Origin: Clostridia bacterium
Lineage (GTDB): Bacteria; Bacillota; Clostridia; Christensenellales; Aristaeellaceae
DNA: 14,163 bases
Reading direction: 5' to 3'
NCBI GenBank assembly: GCA_017471125.1
Contig: JAFUWR010000265.1
Coordinates: 1 to 14,163 of the forward strand
The position numbers and the translations under genes were made by a program. Of the stretch, positions 6,199 to 13,027 are shown piece after piece; position 1 is the stretch's first letter; every line of letters begins with the position of its first letter. A model generated the notes under the pieces. It searched no databases, was not told the DNA's origin, and worked only from the letters and a program-made list of their open reading frames with translations.

Positions 6199-9100
6199 AT
6201 GAAACGGAATATCACGCGCGGCATCTCCATGATCGTCATCCTCACCCTGCTGTGCGGCATGCTGCTGCCGGCGATGGCCGAGGACAAGAAGGAGACCGTC
6301 TACGCCTTCGCCGACGCCGAGGGCAGCGTGCGGGAGGTCACCGTCAGCGAGCGGCTGTACAATCCCGACAAGCTGGACAAGCTGGAGGACGTGAGCGCCC
6401 TTCATGACATCGAAAACGTCGGCGGCGACGAGACCTACACCGTCCAGGACGGCGTGATGGTCTGGGACGCCAACGGGTCCGACATCCTCTATGAGGGCAC
6501 CTCCGACGCGCCGCTGCCGGTGAGCGTTTCCTTCAAATACAAGCTGGACGGCCAGCCCATCGACCCCAGGGACCTTCCGGGCAAGAGCGGCAGATTGGAG
6601 GTCGAGATCAGCTACCAGGCCCACGAGACCGAGACCGTCAAGGTCAACGGCTCCCGGGAGCAGATGACCGTGCCCTTCATCATGGTCACCGTGTTCCGCG
6701 TGGAGGAGGACACCTTCGACAACATCGAGGTGGACAACGGCAAGGTAGTGGACGCGGGCAACTTCCGCGCCGTCATCTGCTACGGCCTGCCCGGGGTGCG
6801 CGAGGCGCTGCACCTGGACGACTACGACGACCTCGACGTGGACCTGCCCACCACCTCCGTCATTACCGCGGACGTGACCGATTACGCGGACTACGGCACC
6901 TATACCATCGCCACCAGCTACATTCCCGACAACATCGGGGACGACGACCTTGACCTGGATCTCTCGGGCATGGCCGACGAGATGGACGACGCGATGCTGC
7001 TGCTGACCGACGGCGGCGACGAGCTCTACGAGGGCACGGGCAGCCTGCTGGACGGCGTGGCGCAGTTGAAGGACGGCACCGGCGAGCTGTACGACGGCGT
7101 CGGCACCCTCGAGGACGGCACCGCCGACCTGTTCGACGGCGCAAAGGCCCTGAACGAGGGCGCGGGCGACCTGAAGGACGGCGCGTCCGACCTGGACGAC
7201 GGCGCGAACGAGCTCTACGACGGCGCGCGGCAGCTCCGGGACGGCAGCTCCGACCTCTACGACGGCGCGTCCCAGCTCTACGACGGCACCGCCGACCTGC
7301 TGGACGGCGCGGAGACGCTGCACGACGGCACCTGCGAGCTGTACGACGGCGGGAAGGAATTGGACGCGGGCGTCGGCACGCTGGCCGAGGGGCTCGAGGA
7401 GATCGACAGCAACAGCGAGGCGCTGGTGGACGGCGCGCGACAGATCTTCGAGGCCGTCATCGACGCCGCCAACGACGGCCTGGAGGAGAAGGAGGACGAC
7501 TTCGCCAAGCTGGACATCAAGCTGCATACCCTTACATTGGATAATTACAACAACGAGATCGCGCGGCTCAAGCGGGAGCTGCTGGCCAACGTGGAGGACT
7601 ACGTCTACGAGGAGGCGAACCGCCAGCTGGCCGAGAAGGTCCGCGCCGTGGTGGCCCGCGAGGTCGCCAAGCAGGTGCGCGAGGTGGCCTACCAGCAGGT
7701 GGTGGACGCCGTAAATGAAGCGGCCCAGGAGCAGGTGGCCGAGCAGGTACTGGCCGGGGCCTCCGAGCTTGTGAAGCAGCAGGTGGAGGCCGGCGCGCGT
7801 GAGCTGGTCAAGGCCCAGGTCACCGACGCCGTGCGCCAGCAGGTGCGCGAAAAGGTCGTGGCCGCCGTCACCGAGACCGTCCGCGAAAAGGTCGTCGAGG
7901 GCGCGAAGGCCAAGGTCCGCGCCGAGGTGGAGAAGGCCGTCGAGGCCCAGGTGCGCGAGAAGGTCGAAGCCGTCGCCCGCGCCCAGGTGGAGGCCGCCGT
8001 GCGGAACCCCAGCGAGGAGGACGTCGCCGCAGAGATCGAGCGCCGCATGGCCTCCGCAGAGGTGCAGGCCATGATCGACGCCGAGACCGAGGCGCAGTTG
8101 GCCAGCGCTGACGTGCAGGCCGCCATCGACAGCCAGCTTGCGGCCGCCATCCGCCCCCGGGTGGAGGATGCCTACAAGACCAACATCCGCACGCAGGTCG
8201 TGACCGCCGCCGGGGATCAGATCCGGCAGCAGGTCACCGCCGAGATCGAGCGCCAGGTGCGCGACGAGGTCCGCGCCACGCTGACCGCGCCCGCCGAGAG
8301 CACCGAGGACAATGATACCGCTGCTGAAACCGAACCTGCCGAGGAGCAAGAGCAACAGCAGGAACAGGAATCGCAGGAGCAGGAACAGCAGGAGGCCGAA
8401 GCCGCGGAAGAAAACGCCGCCGAGGAGCCTGCCGAAGCGGAAGCGAACGAGGCCGAGGAAAGCACGGTCGAAGAAGCGCATCCCGCCGAAGCCGCGGAAG
8501 AGGAACACAGCGAAAGCGAAAGCGGCAGCACTGAAAGCTCCGAGAGTTCGGACAGTTCCGAGCGTTCCGACAGTTCGGACAGTTCCGAGCGTTCCGACAG
8601 TTCGGACAGCGGCGACGAGGGCGGCGAGCAGTCCGCCCGGCTGTTCATGAGCTGGCTGGCCTACGCCGAGGAGGGCGACATCGACGCCCAGGTCGAGGCG
8701 TTGGTCAAAGAGAAGATGGCCTCCTCGGAGATACAGTCGAAGATCGACGCCCTGGTGAACGCCGAGATCGACCGGCAGACCGAGGCGAAGCTGAGCTCCG
8801 CCGAGATCCAGGCCGCCATCGACGCCGCCGTCGCGGAGCAGGTGGCCGACCCCGCCAACCGCGCCCAGGCCGAGGCCCAGGTCCGCGCCCAGGTGGAGGA
8901 AGCCGCCAAACAGCGCGTCCGCGAGGCCATCGGCAACCTGAGCGACGACGACGTGGCCGCGATCGTGGACGAGAAGATGCAGAGCGACGCGGTGCAGGCC
9001 CAGATCGACGCGGGCGTGCAGTCCCAGATGGCGACGCCCGACGTGATCGCCATCATCGACCAGAACACCGAGGCCCAACTGGCCTCCGACGACGTGGCCG

Positions 9101-10230
9101 CCATGATCGAGGCCGAGCTTGCCAATCAAATGGCGTCGGACGAGGTGCAGGCGATCATCGAGCAGAACACCGATGCGCAGATGGCCTCCGACGAGGCGCA
9201 GGCCGCCATCGAGCAGAACACCGACCAGCAGATGGCCTCCGACACCGTGCAGGCCATGATGGCCGCGGAGAACGAGAAGCAGCTCGCCTCCGACGCGGTG
9301 AAGCAGCAGATGGACGCCGAGACCAAGAAGCAGCTCGCCTCCGACACCGTCCGCGCCCTCATCAACAAGAACATCGCGGAACAGTGGGAGAGCGACCAGG
9401 TCAAGCAGCTCGTCAAGGATGCCATCCACGAGCAGATGGCGTCCTCCAAGGTCCAGAAGATCATCTATGAGAACATCGAGGACCAAAAGACCAAGTCCGA
9501 ATACCTGAACGCCGTGGCCGACGCCCTGGAGGAGAACGGCAAGGACGGCGACAACTACCGCACCCTGGCCGACCTGATGGACAGCCTGGGCGACGTGGAG
9601 GAATTCTACAACGGCCTGAAGGACTACACCGACGCGGTGTCCCAGGCCAAGGATGGCGCGAAGGAGCTGCACGACGGCTCCGGCACGCTGCTGGACGGCG
9701 TGGAGCAGTTGAACGACGGCGCGTCCGACCTGTACGACGGCGCGAAGCAGTTGAACGACGGCGCCTGGGACCTGGCCGACGGCGCGAAGCAGCTGAACGA
9801 CGGCGCGTCCGACCTGCTGGACGGCGCGGCGCAGTTGAGCGACGGCACGTCCGACCTGCTGGACGGCGCGGGACAGCTCTACGACGGCACCGGCGACCTG
9901 CTGGACGGCGCGGAGCAGCTGAACGACGGCGCGGGCGAGCTGCGGGACGGCGCGCGGACGCTGGACGACGGCGCGTCCGACCTGCTGGACGGCGCGGAGC
10001 AGTTGAACGCGGGCGCGCTGACCCTGCGGGACGGCCTGCACGCCTTCAACGAGGAGGCGGTGCAGAAGCTGGTGGAGATCATCGACGACGACTACCAGAC
10101 CATCTCCGACCGGGCCCACGCCATGATCGACCTGATGCGGGACTACCCCTCCTACTCGGGACTGCCCGAGGGCAAGACGGGCGTCACCCAGTTCCTCATC
10201 AAGACCGACAGCATCGAAGCGGCGGATTGA
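6199..10230 (+). CDS. Giant secreted xxxLxxG heptad-repeat protein, likely partner of the MMPL exporter
   Basis: 1343-residue exported protein. Residues 1-27 are a signal peptide (cleavage after AMA). A beta-rich N-terminal domain (about 28-265) carries the KYKLDGQPIDPRDLPGKSGRL segment typical of proteins encoded beside MMPL transporters in Clostridia. Then come 19 uninterrupted X-X-X-L-X-X-G heptads (269-401, mostly LxDGaxx), a mixed segment (402-476), a helix with V or A every fourth residue (about 477-602), Glu/Gln- then Ser/Asp-rich low complexity (about 698-814), ten tandem 17-residue repeats (927-1096), 18 more heptads (1157-1282) and a short tail. The heptad type (TIGR03057 class) is known from YhgE/Pip phage-infection proteins, but the membrane permease domain of those is absent here, and there is no C-terminal anchor or LPXTG. 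Start: GGAGG 8 nt upstream. A tethering, adaptor or surface-fibre role is inference. The length is well above the roughly 600-800 residues I would expect of relatives. Confidence 0.85.
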   Translation: MKRNITRGISMIVILTLLCGMLLPAMAEDKKETVYAFADAEGSVREVTVSERLYNPDKLDKLEDVSALHDIENVGGDETYTVQDGVMVWDANGSDILYEGTSDAPLPVSVSFKYKLDGQPIDPRDLPGKSGRLEVEISYQAHETETVKVNGSREQMTVPFIMVTVFRVEEDTFDNIEVDNGKVVDAGNFRAVICYGLPGVREALHLDDYDDLDVDLPTTSVITADVTDYADYGTYTIATSYIPDNIGDDDLDLDLSGMADEMDDAMLLLTDGGDELYEGTGSLLDGVAQLKDGTGELYDGVGTLEDGTADLFDGAKALNEGAGDLKDGASDLDDGANELYDGARQLRDGSSDLYDGASQLYDGTADLLDGAETLHDGTCELYDGGKELDAGVGTLAEGLEEIDSNSEALVDGARQIFEAVIDAANDGLEEKEDDFAKLDIKLHTLTLDNYNNEIARLKRELLANVEDYVYEEANRQLAEKVRAVVAREVAKQVREVAYQQVVDAVNEAAQEQVAEQVLAGASELVKQQVEAGARELVKAQVTDAVRQQVREKVVAAVTETVREKVVEGAKAKVRAEVEKAVEAQVREKVEAVARAQVEAAVRNPSEEDVAAEIERRMASAEVQAMIDAETEAQLASADVQAAIDSQLAAAIRPRVEDAYKTNIRTQVVTAAGDQIRQQVTAEIERQVRDEVRATLTAPAESTEDNDTAAETEPAEEQEQQQEQESQEQEQQEAEAAEENAAEEPAEAEANEAEESTVEEAHPAEAAEEEHSESESGSTESSESSDSSERSDSSDSSERSDSSDSGDEGGEQSARLFMSWLAYAEEGDIDAQVEALVKEKMASSEIQSKIDALVNAEIDRQTEAKLSSAEIQAAIDAAVAEQVADPANRAQAEAQVRAQVEEAAKQRVREAIGNLSDDDVAAIVDEKMQSDAVQAQIDAGVQSQMATPDVIAIIDQNTEAQLASDDVAAMIEAELANQMASDEVQAIIEQNTDAQMASDEAQAAIEQNTDQQMASDTVQAMMAAENEKQLASDAVKQQMDAETKKQLASDTVRALINKNIAEQWESDQVKQLVKDAIHEQMASSKVQKIIYENIEDQKTKSEYLNAVADALEENGKDGDNYRTLADLMDSLGDVEEFYNGLKDYTDAVSQAKDGAKELHDGSGTLLDGVEQLNDGASDLYDGAKQLNDGAWDLADGAKQLNDGASDLLDGAAQLSDGTSDLLDGAGQLYDGTGDLLDGAEQLNDGAGELRDGARTLDDGASDLLDGAEQLNAGALTLRDGLHAFNEEAVQKLVEIIDDDYQTISDRAHAMIDLMRDYPSYSGLPEGKTGVTQFLIKTDSIEAAD
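7003..7401 (+). repeat. xxxLxxG heptad block 1 (19 units of 21 bp)
   Basis: Nineteen consecutive heptads starting LTDGGDE and ending LAEGLEE, encoding residues 269-401 of the giant protein without a gap. Leu is fixed at position 1 and Gly at position 4, and Asp precedes Gly in most units. Aromatic Tyr or Phe often follows Leu. Many units pair into 42-bp higher-order repeats. Confidence 0.95.
7627..8003 (+). repeat. Tetrad (xxxV) helical repeat region
   Basis: Encodes residues about 477-602, in which Val or Ala falls at every fourth position for about 30 tetrads, for example KAQV-TDAV-RQQV-REKV-VAAV. The other positions are mostly Gln, Arg, Lys, Glu and Ala. It is strongly helix-forming and lacks the 3-4 alternation of a normal heptad coiled coil. 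Confidence 0.8.
8547..8609 (+). repeat. 27-bp tandem repeat in the Ser/Asp/Glu linker
   Basis: A 27-bp unit occurs twice exactly (8547-8573 and 8574-8600), followed by 9 bp of a third copy (8601-8609). It encodes SSDSSERSD-type residues in frame. It lies in a low-complexity stretch (about 8290-8640) and is a likely site of slippage or unequal recombination that would change the linker length by nine residues per unit. Confidence 0.9.
8977..9486 (+). repeat. Ten tandem 17-residue (51-bp) repeats
   Basis: Ten consecutive 17-codon units with consensus MASDxVQAxIxxNTxxQ encode residues 927-1096. The first is MQSDAVQAQIDAGVQSQ and the last MASSKVQKIIYENIEDQ. Ser-Asp at positions 3-4 looks like a helix N-cap and the rest is helical. 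Related single units occur earlier (around residues 616-650 and 860-877), on the other side of the low-complexity linker. Confidence 0.92.
9667..10044 (+). repeat. xxxLxxG heptad block 2 (18 units of 21 bp)
   Basis: Eighteen gap-free heptads from LHDGSGT to LRDGLHA encode residues 1157-1282. Units alternate LNDGASD/LLDGAxQ types, giving a 14-residue (42-bp) higher-order repeat that is nearly identical at the DNA level in places. An additional degenerate unit (AKDGAKE) precedes it. Confidence 0.95.
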
Positions 10231-10236
10231 CACACC

Positions 10237-10266
10237 GGCGGCAGGGCGGTCCCCCACCCTGCCGCC
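10237..10266 (+). promoter_or_regulatory. Intercistronic hairpin before the MMPL gene
   Basis: GGCGGCAGGG (10237-10246) and CCCTGCCGCC (10257-10266) form a 10-bp GC-rich stem with a 10-nt loop, between the repeat protein stop and the GGAGG ribosome binding site (10275-10279) of the exporter gene. There is no T run after it, so it is more likely an mRNA processing or stabilising element, or partial attenuation that sets the ratio of the two proteins, than a full terminator. Confidence 0.55.
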
Positions 10267-10287
10267 TGAACATTGGAGGCTTGCGGC

Positions 10288-12369
10288 ATGAAGGCGATCG
10301 GAAAGATCATTGCCAAATACAGGATACTGGTGATCCTCGTGGCGGTGGCGCTGCTGGTGCCCTCGGGCATCGGTTACCTGCGCACGAAGGTCAACTACGA
10401 CATATTGAGCTACCTGCCCGACAGCCTGGACACGGTCTACGGCCAGGACGTGATGGTGGAGGACTTCGGCTCCGGCGCGTTCTCCATGGTCATCGTGGAG
10501 GGCATGGACAAGCGTGACGTGGCCGCGCTGGAGCAGAAGCTCGAGCAGGTGGACCACGTGGACGAGGTCCTCTGGTACGACGACGTGCTGGGGCTCGAGG
10601 TGCCGGAGGGGATGCTCCCCAAGAAGGCCCACGACATCTTCTTCCACGGGGACGCCACGATGATGCTGGCGCTGTTCGACAACACCACCTCCTCCGAGGA
10701 CACCATGGACGCCATCGTCCAGATGCGCGGCATCGTCAACAAGCAGTGCTACATCAGCGGCATGGCGGGCATCGTCACGGACATCAAGAACCTGGCCATG
10801 CAGGAGATGCCGGTCTACGTGGTCGTGGCGGCGCTGCTGTCGCTGCTGGTGCTGATGCTGACCACCACGTCCTTCGTGCTGCCGTTCATCTTCCTGTCCT
10901 CCATCGGCGTGGCCATCGTGTACAACATGGGCACCAACGTGTTCCTGGGCCAGATCTCCTACATCACCCAGGCGCTGGTGGCGGTCTTGCAGCTGGGCGT
11001 CACGATGGACTACTCCATCTTCCTGCTGCACAGCTACGAGGCCGCCAAGCCCTCCCACGCCACCCGCGAGGACGCCATGGCCGCGGCCATCTCGGAGACC
11101 TTCGTGTCCGTCATCGGCTCCTCCGTCACCACCATCGCGGGCTTCGCGGCGCTGATCTTCATGACCTTCGCGCTGGGCCGTGACCTGGGCGTGGTGATGA
11201 TCAAGGGCGTCATCATCGGCGTGCTCTGCTGCGTCACGTTCCTGCCGGCGATGCTTTTGACCTTTGAAGGGCTCATCGAAAAGACCACCCACCGGCCTTT
11301 CCTGCCGAACCTGGACAAGTTCTCCGACTTCGTCATCAAGACCCGGGCCGTGTGGATCCTGATCTTCCTGGTGGTCGTCTATCCCGCCTACAAGGGCAAC
11401 AACGCCGTGGAGCTCTACTACAACATCGACAAGGGCCTGCCGGACACCCTGGACAGCGCCATCGCCAACAAGAAGCTGTCCGAGGAGTTCAACATGTCCA
11501 ACATCCACATCCTGATGGTGGACAGCAGCCTGTCCTCCAAGGCCAAGTCGAAGATGATCGACGAGTTCGAGGACGTGGACGGCGTGCAGTGGGTGCTGGG
11601 ATTAAACAGCCTGTCCGGCGGCATGGTGCCCGAGGACATGCTGCCCCAGAAGCTCACCAAGAAGCTCCGCACCGACAAGAACGAGCTGATGATGATCTGC
11701 TCGGACTACTCCTCCGCCACGCCGGAGGTCAACGCCCAGATCGCGAAGATCGAGGAGATCACCGCCCGGTACGACCCCACCGCCATGGTCATCGGCGAGG
11801 CGCCGCTGATGAAGGACCTGGAGGACGTGACCTCCGTGGACCTGGTGCGCGTGAACACCGTGTCGGTGCTGGCCATATTCGTCATCGTCATGTTCGTGTT
11901 CAAGTCGCTGAGCCTGCCGGCCATACTGGTGACGGTCATCGAGTTCGCCATCTTCATCAACATGGCCTGGTCCTACTACACCGGCGTGCACCAGCCCTTC
12001 GTGGCCCCCGTGGTGGTGGGCACCATCCAGTTAGGCGCGACGGTGGACTACGCCATACTGATGACCACCCATTACGTGCGCGAGCGGCAATCCGGCAAGG
12101 GCAAGCACGCGGCCATCTCCGCGGCGCACCGGGCGTCCATCGTGTCCATCATCACAAGCGGCCTGTCCCTGTTCGCCGCCACCGTCGGCGTGGCCGTCTA
12201 CTCCAACGTGGACATGATCAAGGCCATCGTCATACTGCTGGCCCGCGGCGCGCTCATCAGCATGGCCGTGGTCATCGTGCTGCTGCCCGCGATGCTGAAC
12301 GTGTTCGACAAGCTCATCTGCTACACCACCGTCGGCATGCGGTCCTGCGCCAACATAAAGGACGCCTGA
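10288..12369 (+). CDS. MMPL/RND-family membrane transporter
   Basis: 693-residue RND-superfamily transporter of the MMPL type, expected to use the proton gradient to move lipids or other hydrophobic compounds across or out of the membrane. It has the duplicated RND layout: helix 1 near residues 10-30, an extracytoplasmic loop 32-172, helices 2-6 (174-330), helix 7 (354-371), a second loop about 375-520 and helices 8-12 (524-685). Both halves carry the family GxxxDY motif in helices 4 and 10: GVTMDY at 237-242 and GATVDY at 583-588. The Asp residues are the expected proton-relay positions. ATG 10288 follows GGAGG at 8 nt; a TTG at 10273 also in frame would overlap that site. It is the last gene of the TetR cluster and ends just before a strong terminator. 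The substrate cannot be read from sequence. Confidence 0.93.
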   Translation: MKAIGKIIAKYRILVILVAVALLVPSGIGYLRTKVNYDILSYLPDSLDTVYGQDVMVEDFGSGAFSMVIVEGMDKRDVAALEQKLEQVDHVDEVLWYDDVLGLEVPEGMLPKKAHDIFFHGDATMMLALFDNTTSSEDTMDAIVQMRGIVNKQCYISGMAGIVTDIKNLAMQEMPVYVVVAALLSLLVLMLTTTSFVLPFIFLSSIGVAIVYNMGTNVFLGQISYITQALVAVLQLGVTMDYSIFLLHSYEAAKPSHATREDAMAAAISETFVSVIGSSVTTIAGFAALIFMTFALGRDLGVVMIKGVIIGVLCCVTFLPAMLLTFEGLIEKTTHRPFLPNLDKFSDFVIKTRAVWILIFLVVVYPAYKGNNAVELYYNIDKGLPDTLDSAIANKKLSEEFNMSNIHILMVDSSLSSKAKSKMIDEFEDVDGVQWVLGLNSLSGGMVPEDMLPQKLTKKLRTDKNELMMICSDYSSATPEVNAQIAKIEEITARYDPTAMVIGEAPLMKDLEDVTSVDLVRVNTVSVLAIFVIVMFVFKSLSLPAILVTVIEFAIFINMAWSYYTGVHQPFVAPVVVGTIQLGATVDYAILMTTHYVRERQSGKGKHAAISAAHRASIVSIITSGLSLFAATVGVAVYSNVDMIKAIVILLARGALISMAVVIVLLPAMLNVFDKLICYTTVGMRSCANIKDA

Positions 12370-12383
12370 CTTGTTGTATAATT

Positions 12384-12430
12384 AATTACCCACCAAACCG
12401 TTCCCCGCGGTTTGGTGGGTAATTTTTTTA
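12384..12430 (+). terminator. Rho-independent terminator after the MMPL gene
   Basis: 17-bp perfect arms (12384-12400 and 12408-12424) with a 7-nt loop (TTCCCCG), followed by a T run (TTTTT) and A. It closes the tetR-DUF308-repeat protein-MMPL unit. Confidence 0.93.
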
Positions 12431-12440
12431 TAGCTTCGTG

Positions 12441-12449
12441 TGCTATGAT
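12441..12449 (+). promoter_or_regulatory. Extended -10 promoter candidate for the small-gene cluster
   Basis: TGC followed by TATGAT (12444-12449) forms an extended -10 element about 60 nt before the first small gene. The -35 position (about 12421-12426) falls in the T-rich tail of the preceding terminator and matches poorly. Confidence 0.45.
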
Positions 12450-12509
12450 GTCTCCGGAAACAAGGGAGCGGGATGACAGAGCCCCAGCAGCCCGAAGGAG
12501 GCGTTTTTC

Positions 12510-12629
12510 ATGTTCAACCCCAAGGGCTTCTTCACCCCCGACGGCTACGTGGGCTTCCTGCCCGACGGCAGCAGGCTGTACTTCCCGACCTACGACGAGT
12601 ACCTGGAATATGTGGAGGAGGCGGCGTAA
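12510..12629 (+). CDS. Small protein of 39 residues, function unknown
   Basis: Begins MFNPKGFFTPDGYVGFLP and ends YLEYVEEAA. AGGAGG lies 8 nt before the ATG, a strong site in this genome. The protein is rich in aromatic residues (Phe and Tyr near a quarter of the total) and acidic at the C-terminus, with no membrane helix and no cysteine. I do not recognise it. It is the first of three consecutive very small genes; the next starts one base after its stop codon. Confidence 0.65.
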   Translation: MFNPKGFFTPDGYVGFLPDGSRLYFPTYDEYLEYVEEAA

Positions 12630-12630
12630 C

Positions 12631-12792
12631 ATGTACGAGATCACATACCTGGTGTTCATCCGCTACCGCGGGCCCTTCGGCCTGAACATCCCCATCCCCC
12701 GGCTGCGCACCGCCCACGTGGACCGGCCCTTCAAGCCCTTCCGCAGCTTCAGCCTCGAGGACGTGCTGTTTGGCGGCGAGAGGGGGCGGTGA
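12631..12792 (+). CDS. Small basic protein of 53 residues, function unknown
   Basis: Begins MYEITYLVFIRYRGPFGLNI and ends DVLFGGERGR. It has an N-terminal beta-strand-like hydrophobic stretch (ITYLVFIRY), then a Pro- and Arg-rich segment (IPIPRLRTAHVDRPFKPFRSF), and no clear membrane helix. GGAGGAGG upstream, inside the end of the preceding gene, supports ATG 12631; the frame is open farther upstream, but that part runs through the preceding small gene and the terminator. Its stop codon overlaps the GTG of the next small gene. Family not recognised. Confidence 0.6.
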   Translation: MYEITYLVFIRYRGPFGLNIPIPRLRTAHVDRPFKPFRSFSLEDVLFGGERGR

Positions 12793-12917
12793 GCGTGGAC
12801 AAGCTCAAGGAATGGGAGGAGCGCATCGCCCAGGCCCCGCAGGCCGAGGTCGCCAACATCGACTACCTGGAGCTGTTGGCGGAGTGCCGAATCCTCGACG
12901 CCGAAATGACATCGTAG
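12789..12917 (+). CDS. Small protein of 42 residues, function unknown
   Basis: Starts at GTG 12789, overlapping the TGA of the preceding gene (GTGA), with GAGAGGGGG as the ribosome binding site. A second GTG two codons on (12795) is an alternative. The product (VSVDKLKEWEERIAQ followed by an acidic helix with YLELLAECRIL) is a predicted soluble alpha-helical peptide with one cysteine. Coupled translation with the 53-residue gene argues that it is real; conservation would have to confirm it. Family not recognised. Confidence 0.5.
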   Translation: MSVDKLKEWEERIAQAPQAEVANIDYLELLAECRILDAEMTS

Positions 12918-12950
12918 CGAAATAAAGGCTTCAATAATTGGGCTTAACGG

Positions 12951-12979
12951 TTGCGGAAAGAGGGGCATCGTGTTATAAT
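12951..12979 (+). promoter_or_regulatory. Sigma-A-type promoter of the branching enzyme gene
   Basis: TTGCGG (12951-12956) and a perfect TATAAT (12974-12979) with a 17-nt spacer. Transcription would start near 12986, giving a leader of about 40 nt to the GTG start at 13028. Confidence 0.8.
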
Positions 12980-13027
12980 ATTGCTAATGACCCCACGGTT
13001 TCCAATTACAATCGGAGGTGCCCAAAC

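Noticed and set aside
8977..9486. CRISPR-like array (51-bp period)
   Set aside because: The repeats are in frame, diverged and contiguous without spacers, and lie inside a coding gene.
6199..10230. Calling the giant protein a YhgE/Pip membrane protein
   Set aside because: The heptads match that class, but the C-terminal multi-helix permease domain is missing. Only the signal peptide is hydrophobic enough to span a membrane.
6112..11508. A 1798-codon open frame on the minus strand, antisense to the repeat protein and MMPL genes
   Set aside because: It is explained by codon bias: sense codons ending in G or C and starting with G rarely give stop codons in this antisense frame. Its translation only mirrors the heptads as Val/Leu/Gln-rich repeats, has no recognisable domain, and crosses gene boundaries.
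12473..12685. 70-codon frame overlapping the first two small genes, with a purine-rich stretch upstream
   Set aside because: Its Arg/Pro/Cys-rich translation looks like an out-of-frame reading, and the overlapping 39-codon gene has a better ribosome binding site. A short leader peptide cannot be fully excluded.
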